A stretch of 64,000 nt of DNA from Caulobacter sp. BP25. Its GTDB lineage: Bacteria > Pseudomonadota > Alphaproteobacteria > Caulobacterales > Caulobacteraceae. A program made the position numbers and the translations under genes. The DNA is taken from assembly GCF_002737755.1 (NCBI RefSeq), contig NZ_PEGH01000008.1, positions 124,001 through 188,000 of the forward strand. Reading direction: 5' to 3'. The notes under the pieces are model-generated. The model had not been told where the DNA came from. It ran no database searches and saw only the letters and a program-made list of their open reading frames with translations. Shown here in pieces: positions 34,514-44,277 of the stretch; positions within the stretch are counted from its first letter, which is position 1, and every line of letters starts with the position of its first letter.

Positions 34514-37435
34514 ATGCAGCGCCAAGTTCAGTCACGCCGCAACTTCATGCTCGCTGGGGCTTCGGCCCTCGTATTTTGCGCGATCGCGCCCAGCGCCGCC
34601 ATGGCCCAAGCCAAAGATGAAGCGGTCGTCGACGAGATCGTCGTCACCGGTCAGCGCGCCGCCATCCAGTCGGCGCAGAAGATCAAGCAGAACGCCGAGC
34701 AACTGGTCGACTCGATCACCTCGACCGACATCGGCGCCCTGCCAGACCGTTCGGTGACCGAAGCGCTGCAGCGGGTCGCCGGCGTGACCATCGCCCGCAC
34801 CTCGTATGGACGCGACGTCGACCGCATCTCGGTCGAGGGCTCGGGCGTGCAGGTGCGTGGTCTGTCGTGGGTGCGCGGCGAGCTGAACGGCCGCGATAGC
34901 TTCTCGGCCAAGAGCGGCCGCACCCTGAGCTTCGAGGATGTCCCACCCGAGCTGATGGCCGGCGTGGACGTCTACAAAAACCCGTCGGCCGATCTGGTCG
35001 AAGGGGGCGTGGGCGGCACCGTCAACCTGCGCACCCGTCTGCCGTTCGACAGCGCCAAGCGCATCATGGCTTTCTCCGCCGACATGAGCATCGGCGACAT
35101 GTCCAAGACTTGGAAGCCGAGCGGCTCGGTCCTGTACAGCGACCGTTGGGACACCAACATCGGCGAGCTGGGCTTCCTGGTCAGCTTGTCGGACTCGCAG
35201 CTGGCCAGCCGCACCGACACCATCTCGGTCGATCCGTATAATGCCCGCACCGATCTGGTGGCCGGCAAGAAGGTCTATGTGCCCGGCGGCTTCGGCTACC
35301 GCAGCCTGGACTTCGAACGCGAGCGCAAGGGTATTGCCGCCGCCGTGCAATGGCGCCCGAACGATCAGTGGGAAGCCAGTCTCCAGTTCCTGCGCTCATC
35401 CGCGTCGCAAGCCTCGACCGAGCGCGCCATCGGCTTCAATCCGGGGTCGGGCAACGGTCCGGCCGCAGGCACCACCTTCACTTACGACGATACGGGCCAC
35501 TTCGTGAAAGGCACGCTGGCCCAGACGCCGGGCGGCGCTAGCCTCGGGTCGTCGACCCTGGACACGCGTTTCGCCGACCGCAGCTCGGTGACGTCCGACT
35601 ACGCCCTGAAGATCAACTATAATCCGAACGACAAGTGGGCGTTCTCGGCGGACATCCAGTACATCTACGCCAAGACCAAGACCGTCGACTTCACGGTGTT
35701 CAACGCCCTGGGCTCGGACGCCGCTCCGGCGTCGCTGGACCTGACCGGCGACCTGCCGGTCATCACCATGAACAACAACACGGCCTATACGTCGAACCCG
35801 GCCAGCTACTATCTGAGCGCGGCCATGGACCACCATGACCGTAACGACGCCAGCGAGTGGGCCCAGCGTTTCGACGGCTCCTACACCTTTGACGACGGCG
35901 GCTGGCTGCGGTCGTTCCGCTTCGGCGTTCGCAACACCTATCGCGAGTCCACCACGCGCGAGACGACGTACAACTGGGGCGCCGTGGCCCCCAGCTGGTC
36001 GGCGCCGTCGATCAACAACTTGGCGACCTATCAGGGCTATTACGAGCTCTATCCGTTCAAGAACTACTTCCGCGGCGCGGCCAACCTTCCGGCCACCTTC
36101 ATCCTGCCGACCGCTTCGCTGGTCCAGAACTACGCCACAGGCGGCGCCCTGGTCGCTCAGCTCGCCGCCGCCAACGGCGGTTGGTGGACGACCTTCAATG
36201 GCGATTACGACAATCTGACCGCCGGCGGCAGCAGTGGCGGTGTCAACCGCCAGAAGGAGAAAACCCTGGCAGCCTACGCCTTGCTGCGCTTCGGCAATGA
36301 CGTGTCGCTGTGGGGCGAGCAGCGCGAGGTCGATGGCAATATCGGCCTGCGCGTGGTCAAGACCGAGACCGAGGCCAAGGGCATCCAGCTCTTCTCGCAG
36401 AACAATACGACCACCGTGCCGGCGGCTGATCTCGCCTTCAGCAATGGCGCCAAGAGCGATCTGACGGGTGGTCGCGACTACGTCAGCATCCTGCCCAGCC
36501 TGAACGCCCGACTGAAGATCACGTCGGAGATGTTCCTCCGCTTCGCGGCAGCCAAGTCGATCGTCCGTCCGGACCTTGGCCAACTGCAACCGTTCTTCAC
36601 CATCAGCCCGACGAATGGCTATCTGAGCGGCTCGACCTGCGTGAACTCCATACCGAGCGGCCAGCAGGGCAATTGCGTCTACCAGTATACGGCTACCGGT
36701 GGGAATGCGGACCTGAAGCCGATCCGCTCGACCCAGTACGACCTGGCCTATGAATGGTATTTCGCGCCGACCGGCAGCCTGACGGCGACCGTGTTCTACA
36801 AGGACGTCTACAACTTCATCACCAACGGTGTGAACACGGTGAAGTTCACCAACAACGGCGTGACCCGCGACGTTCTGGTGACCCAGCCGTACAACGGCGG
36901 CCATGGCAAGATCAAAGGCTTCGAAGTCGCCTACCAGCAGTACTTCGAATTCCTGCCGGGCGCGCTGAAGGGCTTCGGCGTCCAGGCCAACTTCACCTAT
37001 GTCGACAGCAAGGGCGCGCGTAACGCCGCCTCGAACCCCTATGACACCAGCCAAGTCTCGAACCTGGTTGGCGGGGCGCGAGACGACCTGCCGCTCGAAG
37101 GCCTGTCGAAGAAGAGCTACAACGTCGCGGCCCTGTACGACCTGGGCAAGGTCTCGGCCCGTCTGGCCTACAACTGGCGTGAGCGCTTCCTGCAGACGAC
37201 CTCAGCCGCCAATATCAACATCCCGGCGTGGTTTGACGACTACGGCCAGCTGGATGGCTCGGTCTTCTACACCATCGACGACAACCTGAAGGTCGGCTTC
37301 CAGGCCGTGAACCTGACCAACACCAAGACCAAGGTGCTGGTCAGCTATCCGGGCGATAGCGCTGCGGGCCTGACGGCTCACAATTGGGTCGTCGCCGATC
37401 GTCGCTACTCGATCGTGCTGCGCGGGACGTTCTAA
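34514..37435 (+). CDS. TonB-dependent receptor
   Basis: A 973-residue outer-membrane receptor. The signal peptide ends about residue 32 (AMAQA), and the TonB box is DEIVVTG near 39-46. A plug domain follows (about 55-165: DSITSTDIGALPDRSVTEALQRVAGV, VQVRGLSWVRG), then a 22-strand barrel ending with aromatic F (YSIVLRGTF). It probably imports oligosaccharides made available by GH35/GH31-type enzymes. A LacI-type operator lies upstream and the halogenase-like gene downstream. Confidence 0.95.
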   Translation: MQRQVQSRRNFMLAGASALVFCAIAPSAAMAQAKDEAVVDEIVVTGQRAAIQSAQKIKQNAEQLVDSITSTDIGALPDRSVTEALQRVAGVTIARTSYGRDVDRISVEGSGVQVRGLSWVRGELNGRDSFSAKSGRTLSFEDVPPELMAGVDVYKNPSADLVEGGVGGTVNLRTRLPFDSAKRIMAFSADMSIGDMSKTWKPSGSVLYSDRWDTNIGELGFLVSLSDSQLASRTDTISVDPYNARTDLVAGKKVYVPGGFGYRSLDFERERKGIAAAVQWRPNDQWEASLQFLRSSASQASTERAIGFNPGSGNGPAAGTTFTYDDTGHFVKGTLAQTPGGASLGSSTLDTRFADRSSVTSDYALKINYNPNDKWAFSADIQYIYAKTKTVDFTVFNALGSDAAPASLDLTGDLPVITMNNNTAYTSNPASYYLSAAMDHHDRNDASEWAQRFDGSYTFDDGGWLRSFRFGVRNTYRESTTRETTYNWGAVAPSWSAPSINNLATYQGYYELYPFKNYFRGAANLPATFILPTASLVQNYATGGALVAQLAAANGGWWTTFNGDYDNLTAGGSSGGVNRQKEKTLAAYALLRFGNDVSLWGEQREVDGNIGLRVVKTETEAKGIQLFSQNNTTTVPAADLAFSNGAKSDLTGGRDYVSILPSLNARLKITSEMFLRFAAAKSIVRPDLGQLQPFFTISPTNGYLSGSTCVNSIPSGQQGNCVYQYTATGGNADLKPIRSTQYDLAYEWYFAPTGSLTATVFYKDVYNFITNGVNTVKFTNNGVTRDVLVTQPYNGGHGKIKGFEVAYQQYFEFLPGALKGFGVQANFTYVDSKGARNAASNPYDTSQVSNLVGGARDDLPLEGLSKKSYNVAALYDLGKVSARLAYNWRERFLQTTSAANINIPAWFDDYGQLDGSVFYTIDDNLKVGFQAVNLTNTKTKVLVSYPGDSAAGLTAHNWVVADRRYSIVLRGTF

Positions 37436-37470
37436 GGCCGTTCGGCCCAGACTGAAGTCGGCCCTCGTCG

Positions 37471-37512
37471 CCCCGTCCTTCCGGATGGACGCGGCGGGGG
37501 CTTTCTTTCTTC
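37471..37512 (+). terminator. Probable terminator after the TonB receptor
   Basis: CCCCGTCC and GGACGCGGCGGGG pair with a TTCCGGAT loop and are followed by CTTTCTTTCTT. The stem is interrupted by a bulge, so termination may be partial and allow readthrough to the next gene. Confidence 0.55.
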
Positions 37513-37561
37513 CGAGGCCTGGGCCTAGCCTTGCGGCCTCATGAACGCTCGAGGCGGTCCC

Positions 37562-39048
37562 ATGGACACAAAGCCCTATCGCAAGTTCGTCATCGTTGGC
37601 GGCGGCACGTCCGGCTGGATCGCCGCCGCCACCCTCATCCAGGCCCTGAAGGGCCGGGTGGGCGAGGTCGAGCTGATCGAGTCCGACGAGATCGGTACGG
37701 TCGGCGTCGGCGAGGCGACCATCCCGCCGATCCAGTTCCTGAACGGGCTGCTGGGGATCGACGAGTACGACTTTGTTCGCAAGACCCAGGCGACGTTCAA
37801 GCTGGGCATCCAGTTTCGCAACTGGGGCCGCCTGGGGCACGAGTACTTCCACCCGTTCGGCGTCTATGGCGAGCCGATCGACGGCGTCAGCTTTCACCAC
37901 TACTGGCTGCGCCTGCGGGCCAATGGCGAGGGCGGGAGCCTGGACAGCTACGCGCTGTCGACGGTGGCGGCCAAGGCCGGAAAGTTCGCCGCCCCGCCCA
38001 AGGACCTGCCGCCGGGCGTGCCCGGGCTAGGCTACGCCTATCACTTCGACGCCGGGCTCTATGCGCGCTACCTCCGCGACTACGCCGAGACGCGCGGGGT
38101 CAAGCGCACCGAGGGCAAGATCGCTAAGGTCGAGCAGCGGCCGGAAGACGGCTTCGTCTCGGGGCTCGTTCTGGCCGATGGTCGCCGGATCGAGGGCGAC
38201 TTCTTCATCGACTGCTCGGGCTTCCGCGGTCTGCTGATCGAGGAGGCGCTGGAGGCCGGCTTCGAGGACTGGTCGCACTGGCTGCCCTGTGATCGCGCCC
38301 TGGCCGTTCCGTGCGAGAACGCCTATCCGCTGACGCCCTACACCCGCTCGACCGCGCGCGAGGCCGGCTGGCAATGGCGCATCCCGCTGCAGCACCGCAC
38401 CGGCAACGGCTATGTCTATTGCAGCGACTTCATCAGCGATGATGAGGCCGCTGGGACCCTGCTGGCCAATCTGGACGGCAAGGCCCTCGCCGACCCGCGT
38501 CCGCTACGCTTCAAGGCCGGGCGGCGCCGCAAGGCCTGGAGCAAGAACGTCGTGGCGCTGGGCCTGGCGGGCGGTTTCATGGAGCCGCTGGAATCGACCA
38601 GCATCCACCTGGTGCAGACGGGCGCGATGCGCCTGCTGGCTCTGCTGCCGCTGAGCGGCTACGACCCGGCCGCCGAGCAGGAGTACAATCGCCTGACGCA
38701 GATCGAATACGAGCAGATCCGCGACTTCATTATCCTGCACTATTGCGCCACCGAGCGGGATGACACGCCTCTTTGGAACTACTGCCGGACCATGGCGATC
38801 CCCGACAGCCTGGCGCACAAGATCGAGCTGTTCCGCAGCCGCGCGCCGAGCCCAGCTGGCTGGCGGTGTTCCTGGGGCAGGGGATCGAGCCGCGCGACTA
38901 CGACCGGTTGGCCGATGTGCCATCCTATGACGAGGCCGCCGCCAAGGTCTGGAAGGTCGGCCAGGCCAACGCCAATCTGGTCTCGCGCCTGCCGACGCAC
39001 GACGCCTTCATCGCCGCCGCCTGCAAGGCCGACCCCCTCGCCGCCTGA
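37562..39048 (+). pseudogene. Tryptophan-halogenase-family flavoprotein, frameshifted near 38845
   Basis: The N-terminal frame shows the FAD site [11 protein letters not shown] (residues 12-22), the [11 protein letters not shown] Lys-region motif of the family and [20 protein letters not shown] near 260. The reading then derails after ELFRSR. The expected C-terminus ([23 protein letters not shown] to DPLAA) sits in another frame and ends at 39048. The total is 1487 bases, one short of whole codons. The usual ~9-residue loop after FRSR is also missing, so a small deletion is possible. Family members beside TonB receptors may modify ligands; the role is unproven. Confidence 0.8.
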
Positions 39049-39062
39049 GGGGCGAAAACGCA

Positions 39063-39076
39063 TGACAACGCTATCA
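39063..39076. promoter_or_regulatory. Degenerate LacI-type operator before the GH35 promoter
   Basis: TGACAACGCTATCA matches the 34366 operator at 11 of 14 core positions, with one half-site intact (GCTATCA). It sits about 8 bases upstream of the conserved -35, as at the TonB promoter. Confidence 0.55.
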
Positions 39077-39083
39077 AAGTCGG

Positions 39084-39105
39084 TTGCCGGTCTGAATTGT
39101 ACGAT
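39084..39105 (+). promoter_or_regulatory. Probable promoter of the GH35-GH31 operon
   Basis: TTGCCG and TACGAT are 10 bases apart. The whole TTGccGGTCTgAaTTgTACGATTAtAG block is a near copy of the TonB promoter at 34392-34413. It implies a ~240-base leader before the GH35 start, with a second operator near the start codon. Confidence 0.5.
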
Positions 39106-39305
39106 TATAGTCGGCTGTGTTCAGCCAAGCCGGGGCCTCCCGGCGCGTCGGCGCGAAGAGGATGCGGTCCGCCGCCTCCATCATCGCGCGGCGTTCTTCC
39201 CGCGCACCGCCACCCGCGGCGGCGCGCGCATGTCTTGAGACGCGGGGAATACGAGACCGGGACTCGCCATGGCGCGCTCGCGCGGCGACGATCCCGTCCA
39301 CAAAG

Positions 39306-39321
39306 TTGGTAGCGCTAACAA
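39306..39321. promoter_or_regulatory. LacI-type operator just before the GH35 gene
   Basis: TTGGTAGCGCTAACAA is a near-perfect palindrome with the AGCGCT core, 25 bases before the ATG. With the operator-like site at 39063-39076 about 240 bases upstream, a looped repressor arrangement is possible. Confidence 0.7.
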
Positions 39322-39345
39322 AGGCGCTCGATTGGGAGGAGGCGT

Positions 39346-40977
39346 ATGAGGGCTTCACGGTTCGTGGCGGCAGGGCTGGCGGCGGCGCTTGTCCTCGGCG
39401 TTCTGGCGCCCGTGTCGGCGGCCGAACGGGACATGCCCCGGCTGGTCTCCAAGGACGGTCGCCACGCCCTGATGGTGGACGGCGCGCCGTGGCTTATGCT
39501 GGGCGCCCAGGTCAACAACTCCAGCGCCTGGCCCTCGCAGATGAACAAGGTCTGGCCGGCGATCGACCGTCTGGGCGCCAACACGGTCCAGGTCCCGATC
39601 GCCTGGGAGCAGATCGAGCCGGTCGAGGGTAAGTTCGACTTCTCCTATCTAGACCTGCTGCTGGCCCAGGCCCGCGAGCGTAAGGTGCGCCTGGTCCTGC
39701 TGTGGTTTGGAACCTGGAAGAACTCCTCGCCGTCCTATGCGCCCGAATGGGTCAAGCTGGACGACAAGCGCTTTCCGCGCCTGAGGACCGAGACCGGCGG
39801 ACGGTCCTATTCGATGTCGCCGCTGGCCCAGACGACGCTCGATGCGGACCGCAAGGCGTTCGTGGCCCTGATGCGCCACCTGAAGGCGGCTGATAGCGAC
39901 CAGAAGACGGTCATCATGGTTCAGGTCGAAAACGAGACCGGGACCTACGGCACGGTCCGGGACTTCGGCCCCGCCGCCCAGAAGGTGTTTGACGGCCCCG
40001 CGCCCGCCGCCCTGGTCAAGGCGCTCGGCGCCAAGCCGGGGACCTGGACCCAGGCCTTCGGCAAGGACGCCGACGAGTTCTTCCACGCCTGGCATATCGG
40101 CCGCTTCGTCGACCAGGTCGCCGCCGCCGGCAAGGCGGTCTATCCGCTGCCGATGTACGTCAACGCCGCTCTGCGTGACCCGATCGCGCCGGGCGATCCC
40201 AAAAGCTACTCGGCGGGCGGGCCCACCGACAATGTCATCGGCGTTTGGCAGGCGGCCGCGCCCTCGATCGACCTGATCGCGCCCGACATCTACATGAAAG
40301 AGTCGGTCAAGTACGAGGCGGTCCTCAAACACTACGGGCGCCCCGACAACGCCCTGTTCGTCGCCGAGACCGGCAATGATCCGGCCTATGCCCGCTACGT
40401 GTTCTCCACCCTGGGCAAGCAGGGGATCGGCTGGTCGCCGTTCGGCATGGACTATACCGGCTACGCAAACTACCCGCTGGGCGCAGCCAGGGTCGACGAG
40501 GCCCTGATCGACGTCTTCGCCGCCAACTACCGCCTGCTGGCGCCGATGGCCCGCGAATGGGCCAAGCTGTCCTTCGAGGGCAAGGTCTGGGGCGGCGCCG
40601 AGCCCGATGACCGGGCCGCGCAATCGACGACGATGGGCGACTGGACCGTCAGCCTCCGCTACGGCAAGTGGCAGTTCGGCGCTTGGGACTGGACCTGGCT
40701 CAAGGACCGTCCGGCGGGCCCGCAAGGCCCCGATGGCGGCGGTCTGATCGCTCAGCTCTCTCCCAACGAGTTCCTTGTCACGGGCCGCAACGTCCGCGTC
40801 GAGTTCGGCCGCGCCAAGACCGACGGCAAGCCGATGATGCTGGCGCGGGTCGAGGAAGGCCATTTCGAAAACGGTCAGTGGATCTTTGATCGCCTGTGGA
40901 ACGGCGACCAGACGGACTACGGCCTCAACTTCACCAGCGGCTCGCAGGTTCTGCGGGTCAAGCTCGCGACCTACTGA
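39346..40977 (+). CDS. GH35 beta-galactosidase with C-terminal DUF5597-like domain
   Basis: A 543-residue exported enzyme with a signal peptide cleaved near residue 26 (VSAAE). The (beta/alpha)8 core has [13 protein letters not shown] near 51, the acid/base Glu in [12 protein letters not shown] near 200 and the nucleophile Glu in FVAETGND near 345. The C-terminal ~150 residues match the DUF5597 region of GH35 enzymes. It removes terminal beta-galactose. GH31 follows 14 bases downstream in the same operon. Confidence 0.93.
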   Translation: MRASRFVAAGLAAALVLGVLAPVSAAERDMPRLVSKDGRHALMVDGAPWLMLGAQVNNSSAWPSQMNKVWPAIDRLGANTVQVPIAWEQIEPVEGKFDFSYLDLLLAQARERKVRLVLLWFGTWKNSSPSYAPEWVKLDDKRFPRLRTETGGRSYSMSPLAQTTLDADRKAFVALMRHLKAADSDQKTVIMVQVENETGTYGTVRDFGPAAQKVFDGPAPAALVKALGAKPGTWTQAFGKDADEFFHAWHIGRFVDQVAAAGKAVYPLPMYVNAALRDPIAPGDPKSYSAGGPTDNVIGVWQAAAPSIDLIAPDIYMKESVKYEAVLKHYGRPDNALFVAETGNDPAYARYVFSTLGKQGIGWSPFGMDYTGYANYPLGAARVDEALIDVFAANYRLLAPMAREWAKLSFEGKVWGGAEPDDRAAQSTTMGDWTVSLRYGKWQFGAWDWTWLKDRPAGPQGPDGGGLIAQLSPNEFLVTGRNVRVEFGRAKTDGKPMMLARVEEGHFENGQWIFDRLWNGDQTDYGLNFTSGSQVLRVKLATY

Positions 40978-40991
40978 CGGAGACTGCCGAC

Positions 40992-43826
40992 ATGCGTATC
41001 CTTGCCCTCTCCGCCTTCGGCCTGGCCCTGATGGCCTCGTCATCGGCCCTCGCGCTTGACGGCGCCTTTACGACGACAGCCGATGGCGTGGTCGTCACCC
41101 CCGCCTCGGGCCCGGCCAAGAAGGTCCGGCTCCAGGTGATGAGTGATCGCGCGATCCGGGTCACCGCCTCGCCCACCGACGAGATCAAGGTCCCGCCCAG
41201 TCTGCAGGTGATCGCGGCCCCCAAGACCAGCGGGTTCACCGTCGAGCAGGTCGGCGGCAAGGTCGTGCTGAAGGCCGGCAAGGCCACGGCCGAGGTCGCG
41301 CTCTCGACCGGCGCGGTGTCGTTCAAGGACGCGGCCGGCAAGACCGTGTTGACCGAGCAGGCGCGATCGAACTTCAAGCCGCTGACCATCGACGGCAAGG
41401 GCTTCTACGCCATCAGCCAGCGATTTAATCCGAATACGGACGAAGGCTTTTACGGCCTGGGCCAGCACCAGAACGGCCAGATGAACTACAACGGCCAGGA
41501 CGTCGAGCTGGCCCAGTACAATCGCGCCATCGCGATCCCGTTCGTGCTGTCTACGCGCAACTACGGTGTGCTGTGGGACAATAACGGCATCAGCCGGTTC
41601 GGCGATCCCACGCCCTACGCCCTGGCCTCGCGCGACCTGAAGGTCTTCGACGCCGACGGCAAGCCGGGCGGCTTCACCGCCAAGTACTACATCAACGGCG
41701 AGCTGAAGCTGACGCGCGTCGAGCAGGACATCGACTACCAGTACCTGGATGATCTGCCTAAGTGGCCGGCCGAACTGACCGGTCCCGACAAGAAGCCGCT
41801 CAAGGGCGCCAAGGTCGTCTGGGAGGGCTCGGTCGAGGGTCAGGTCGGCGGCCTGCAGAAGTTCAAGCTGTACTCGTCCAGCTACGCCAAGCTGTGGATC
41901 GACGGCCAGCTAAAGATCGACCGTTGGCGGCAGAACTGGAACCCGTGGTTCCATAACTTCACCGCCCCGATGAAGGCCGGAAGCCGCCACAAGGTGCGGG
42001 TCGAGTGGGAGCCCAACGACGGCTACATCGCCCTCCTGCACAACAACCCGATTCCGGCGGCCGAGCAGAAGTCGCTGACCCTGACCTCGGACGTCGCCCA
42101 TGCGGTCGACTACTATTTCGTGGCGGGCGAGAACCTGGATCAGGTGGTTAGCGGCTATCGCGACCTGACGGGCAAGGCCCAGGCCCTGCCGCGCTGGGCC
42201 TATGGCTTCTGGCAGAGCCGCCAGCGCTACGAGACGCAGGAACAGCTGGTCGGCGTCGTGAAGGAGTACCGCAAGCGCAACGTGCCGCTCGACAACATCG
42301 TGCTCGACTGGCGCTACTGGAAAGACGACAGCTGGGGCACCCACAAGTTCGACGAAACCCGCTTCCCCGACCCGAAGAAGATGCTGCAGGACGTTCATGG
42401 CATGAACGCCCGCTTCATGATCTCGATCTGGCCGAAGTTCTATCCGACCACCGACAACTACAAGGAGCTGGACGCCAAGGGGTTCATATACCGCCGCAAT
42501 GTCGAGCAGGGCGCTTTGGACTGGGTTGGGCCGGGTTATCTGAACGCGTTCTACGACCCGTACGCGAAGGAAGCGCGCAGCATCTACTGGCGCCAGGTCA
42601 AGGACAACCTGAAGGGGCTTGGCGTCGACGCCTGGTGGATGGACGCCGACGAGCCTGACATGCACTCCAACCTCGATGTCGCCGAGCGCACCCTGCGCAT
42701 GGGGCCGACCGCGATGGGGCCGGGCGCGGAGTTCTTCAATTCCTACCCCCTGATCCACACGACTGGCGTGTTCGAGGGCGAGCGGGAGCTCGATCCGAAC
42801 AAGCGCAGCTTCATCCTTTCGCGCTCGGGTTTCGGCGGCATCCAGCGCAATGGCGTGGCGCTATGGAGCGGTGACGTCGTGTCCCGCTGGGACGACTTCC
42901 GCGATCAGATCTCGGCCGGCGTGAACCTGTCGATGACCGGCGTGCCCAACTGGACCACCGACATTGGCGGGTTCTCGGTCGAGGATCGCTATATCCGCAA
43001 GGAGGCCCAGCACTGGCCCGAGTGGCAGGAGCTGAACCTGCGTTGGTACCAGTTCGGCGCCTTCAGCCCGCTGTTCCGCAGCCATGGCGAGGAGCCGTTC
43101 CGCGAGATCTGGAACCTCGCCGACGAGGGGAGCGAGGTCTACGACTCGCTCGTTTGGTACAACAAGCTCCGCTATCGGCTGACGCCCTACACCCTGACCC
43201 TGGCGGGCGAGACCTATCACCGCGACGGCAGCATTATGCGCGGCCTGGTCATGGACTTCCCGCAGGACCTGAAGGCGCGGAACATCGACGACCAGTACCT
43301 GTATGGCCCGTCGTTCCTGGTGGCGCCCGTCACCCAGTTCAAGGCGCGCTCGCGCTCGGTCTATCTGCCCGCCGGAACCACCTGGTACGACTTCGAGACT
43401 GGCAAGGCCCACGTGGGCGGCCAGACGATCCAGGCCGCCGCGCCGCTGAACCGCATGCCGCTGTTCGTTAAGGCCGGCGCCATCGTGCCCACGACCGAGG
43501 TCCAGCAGTATATCGGCGAGAAGCCGAACGCGCCGATCACCCTGCTGGTCTATACGGGCCAGGATGGCCGGTTCGAGCTCTACGAGGACGATGGCCTGTC
43601 GATGGCCTATCAGCGCGGGGCCTACAGCCGTATCCCGATCAGCTATGACGACGCCAGTGGTCGGCTGACCATCGGCCCGCGATCCGGCCGTTTCGATGGC
43701 ATGGTCGACAAGCGGGTGTTCAAGGTCCGCTTCGTCCGCCCGGGCGTCAGATCGACGGACTTCGACGCCGCCGACGCCTCGGTCGACTATGCCGGCGGGC
43801 CCGTGACGGTGATGCGCCGGAAATAG
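40992..43826 (+). CDS. GH31 alpha-xylosidase/alpha-glucosidase with PA14 insert
   Basis: A 944-residue exported GH31 enzyme; the ATG at 40992 gives a signal peptide ending SSALALD. A beta-sandwich N-domain is interrupted by a PA14-like insert (about 255-355: KLYSSSYAKLWIDGQLKIDRW). The nucleophile is Asp in WWMDADEPD and the acid/base Asp in LWSGDVVSRWDDF. PA14-containing GH31 enzymes include bacterial xyloglucan alpha-xylosidases. With GH35 it would strip Gal-beta-1,2-Xyl-alpha-1,6 side chains. Exact specificity is unknown. Confidence 0.92.
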   Translation: MRILALSAFGLALMASSSALALDGAFTTTADGVVVTPASGPAKKVRLQVMSDRAIRVTASPTDEIKVPPSLQVIAAPKTSGFTVEQVGGKVVLKAGKATAEVALSTGAVSFKDAAGKTVLTEQARSNFKPLTIDGKGFYAISQRFNPNTDEGFYGLGQHQNGQMNYNGQDVELAQYNRAIAIPFVLSTRNYGVLWDNNGISRFGDPTPYALASRDLKVFDADGKPGGFTAKYYINGELKLTRVEQDIDYQYLDDLPKWPAELTGPDKKPLKGAKVVWEGSVEGQVGGLQKFKLYSSSYAKLWIDGQLKIDRWRQNWNPWFHNFTAPMKAGSRHKVRVEWEPNDGYIALLHNNPIPAAEQKSLTLTSDVAHAVDYYFVAGENLDQVVSGYRDLTGKAQALPRWAYGFWQSRQRYETQEQLVGVVKEYRKRNVPLDNIVLDWRYWKDDSWGTHKFDETRFPDPKKMLQDVHGMNARFMISIWPKFYPTTDNYKELDAKGFIYRRNVEQGALDWVGPGYLNAFYDPYAKEARSIYWRQVKDNLKGLGVDAWWMDADEPDMHSNLDVAERTLRMGPTAMGPGAEFFNSYPLIHTTGVFEGERELDPNKRSFILSRSGFGGIQRNGVALWSGDVVSRWDDFRDQISAGVNLSMTGVPNWTTDIGGFSVEDRYIRKEAQHWPEWQELNLRWYQFGAFSPLFRSHGEEPFREIWNLADEGSEVYDSLVWYNKLRYRLTPYTLTLAGETYHRDGSIMRGLVMDFPQDLKARNIDDQYLYGPSFLVAPVTQFKARSRSVYLPAGTTWYDFETGKAHVGGQTIQAAAPLNRMPLFVKAGAIVPTTEVQQYIGEKPNAPITLLVYTGQDGRFELYEDDGLSMAYQRGAYSRIPISYDDASGRLTIGPRSGRFDGMVDKRVFKVRFVRPGVRSTDFDAADASVDYAGGPVTVMRRK

Positions 43827-43843
43827 ACTTTGGCCGCCTGAGC

Positions 43844-43895
43844 GCGGGAGCCTCCTTGCCTTTTCCTCGTTGGAAGGGGGCAGGGAGGCTCCCGC
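43844..43895 (+). terminator. Strong hairpin after the GH35-GH31 operon
   Basis: GCGGGAGCCTCC (43844-43855) is the exact complement of GGAGGCTCCCGC (43884-43895), and the stem extends inward through CTTGCC/GGCAG to about 17 bp. A TTTTCC run is in the loop side. It is probably the operon terminator. Its 3' arm contains the GGGAGG ribosome site of the 46-residue ORF that starts at 43897. Confidence 0.7.
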
Positions 43896-43896
43896 G

Positions 43897-44037
43897 ATGC
43901 GTCTTCATTTCCTCTTCGACGCCTGGAAGGCGTTTGTCTTCCTCATGGCCGTCCGCGCGGCGGCCAAGCCCTATCGCTTGCGTCGCGCGCCGCCGGCTAA
44001 CGAGGCGGCGCAGGCCTCTGTCATGCTGAATCGGTGA
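43897..44037 (+). CDS. 46-residue basic small protein, putative
   Basis: ATG 43897 to TGA 44037 reads M-R-L-H-F-L-F-D-A-W-K-A-F-V-F-L-M-A-V-R, then a basic K-P-Y-R-L-R-R stretch and a small Ala-rich end. The first 25 residues are amphipathic or membrane-associating. GGGAGG lies 8 bases upstream but is buried in the terminator stem. I do not recognise it, and expression is uncertain because the gene sits right after a terminator. Confidence 0.4.
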   Translation: MRLHFLFDAWKAFVFLMAVRAAAKPYRLRRAPPANEAAQASVMLNR

Positions 44038-44277
44038 TTAATATAGAGCTGGATGTCGCTGTTGATGTGTTTCAAAATGAAACATTGATTATGTAAAATA
44101 CCTATCTGTTCTAGGTAAATTCGATGTTCATGATTAATAAAATAGTGCAATAATTTAATTGAATATCTATCCGTTCTAAACGAAATAGAAATGACACATT
44201 CGGATACTGTTCGAGGGTAAAACGCCCACCGGTCGTCAAAAGGACACCGGGACACCTCGAATAGGAGTTGTTTCGTT
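44038..44277. promoter_or_regulatory. AT-rich flagellin upstream region
   Basis: 240 bases, strongly AT-rich compared with flanking DNA. Two copies of a TATCyGTTCTA motif (near 44104 and 44167) are 63 bases apart. I found no convincing sigma54 -24/-12 element. The last 60 bases are GC-normal and hold TAGGAG, the ribosome site, 10 bases before the flagellin ATG. Confidence 0.4.

Noticed and set aside
44110-44277. Sigma54 promoter for flagellin
   Set aside because: The closest match (TGG...TTG near 44050) has wrong spacing.
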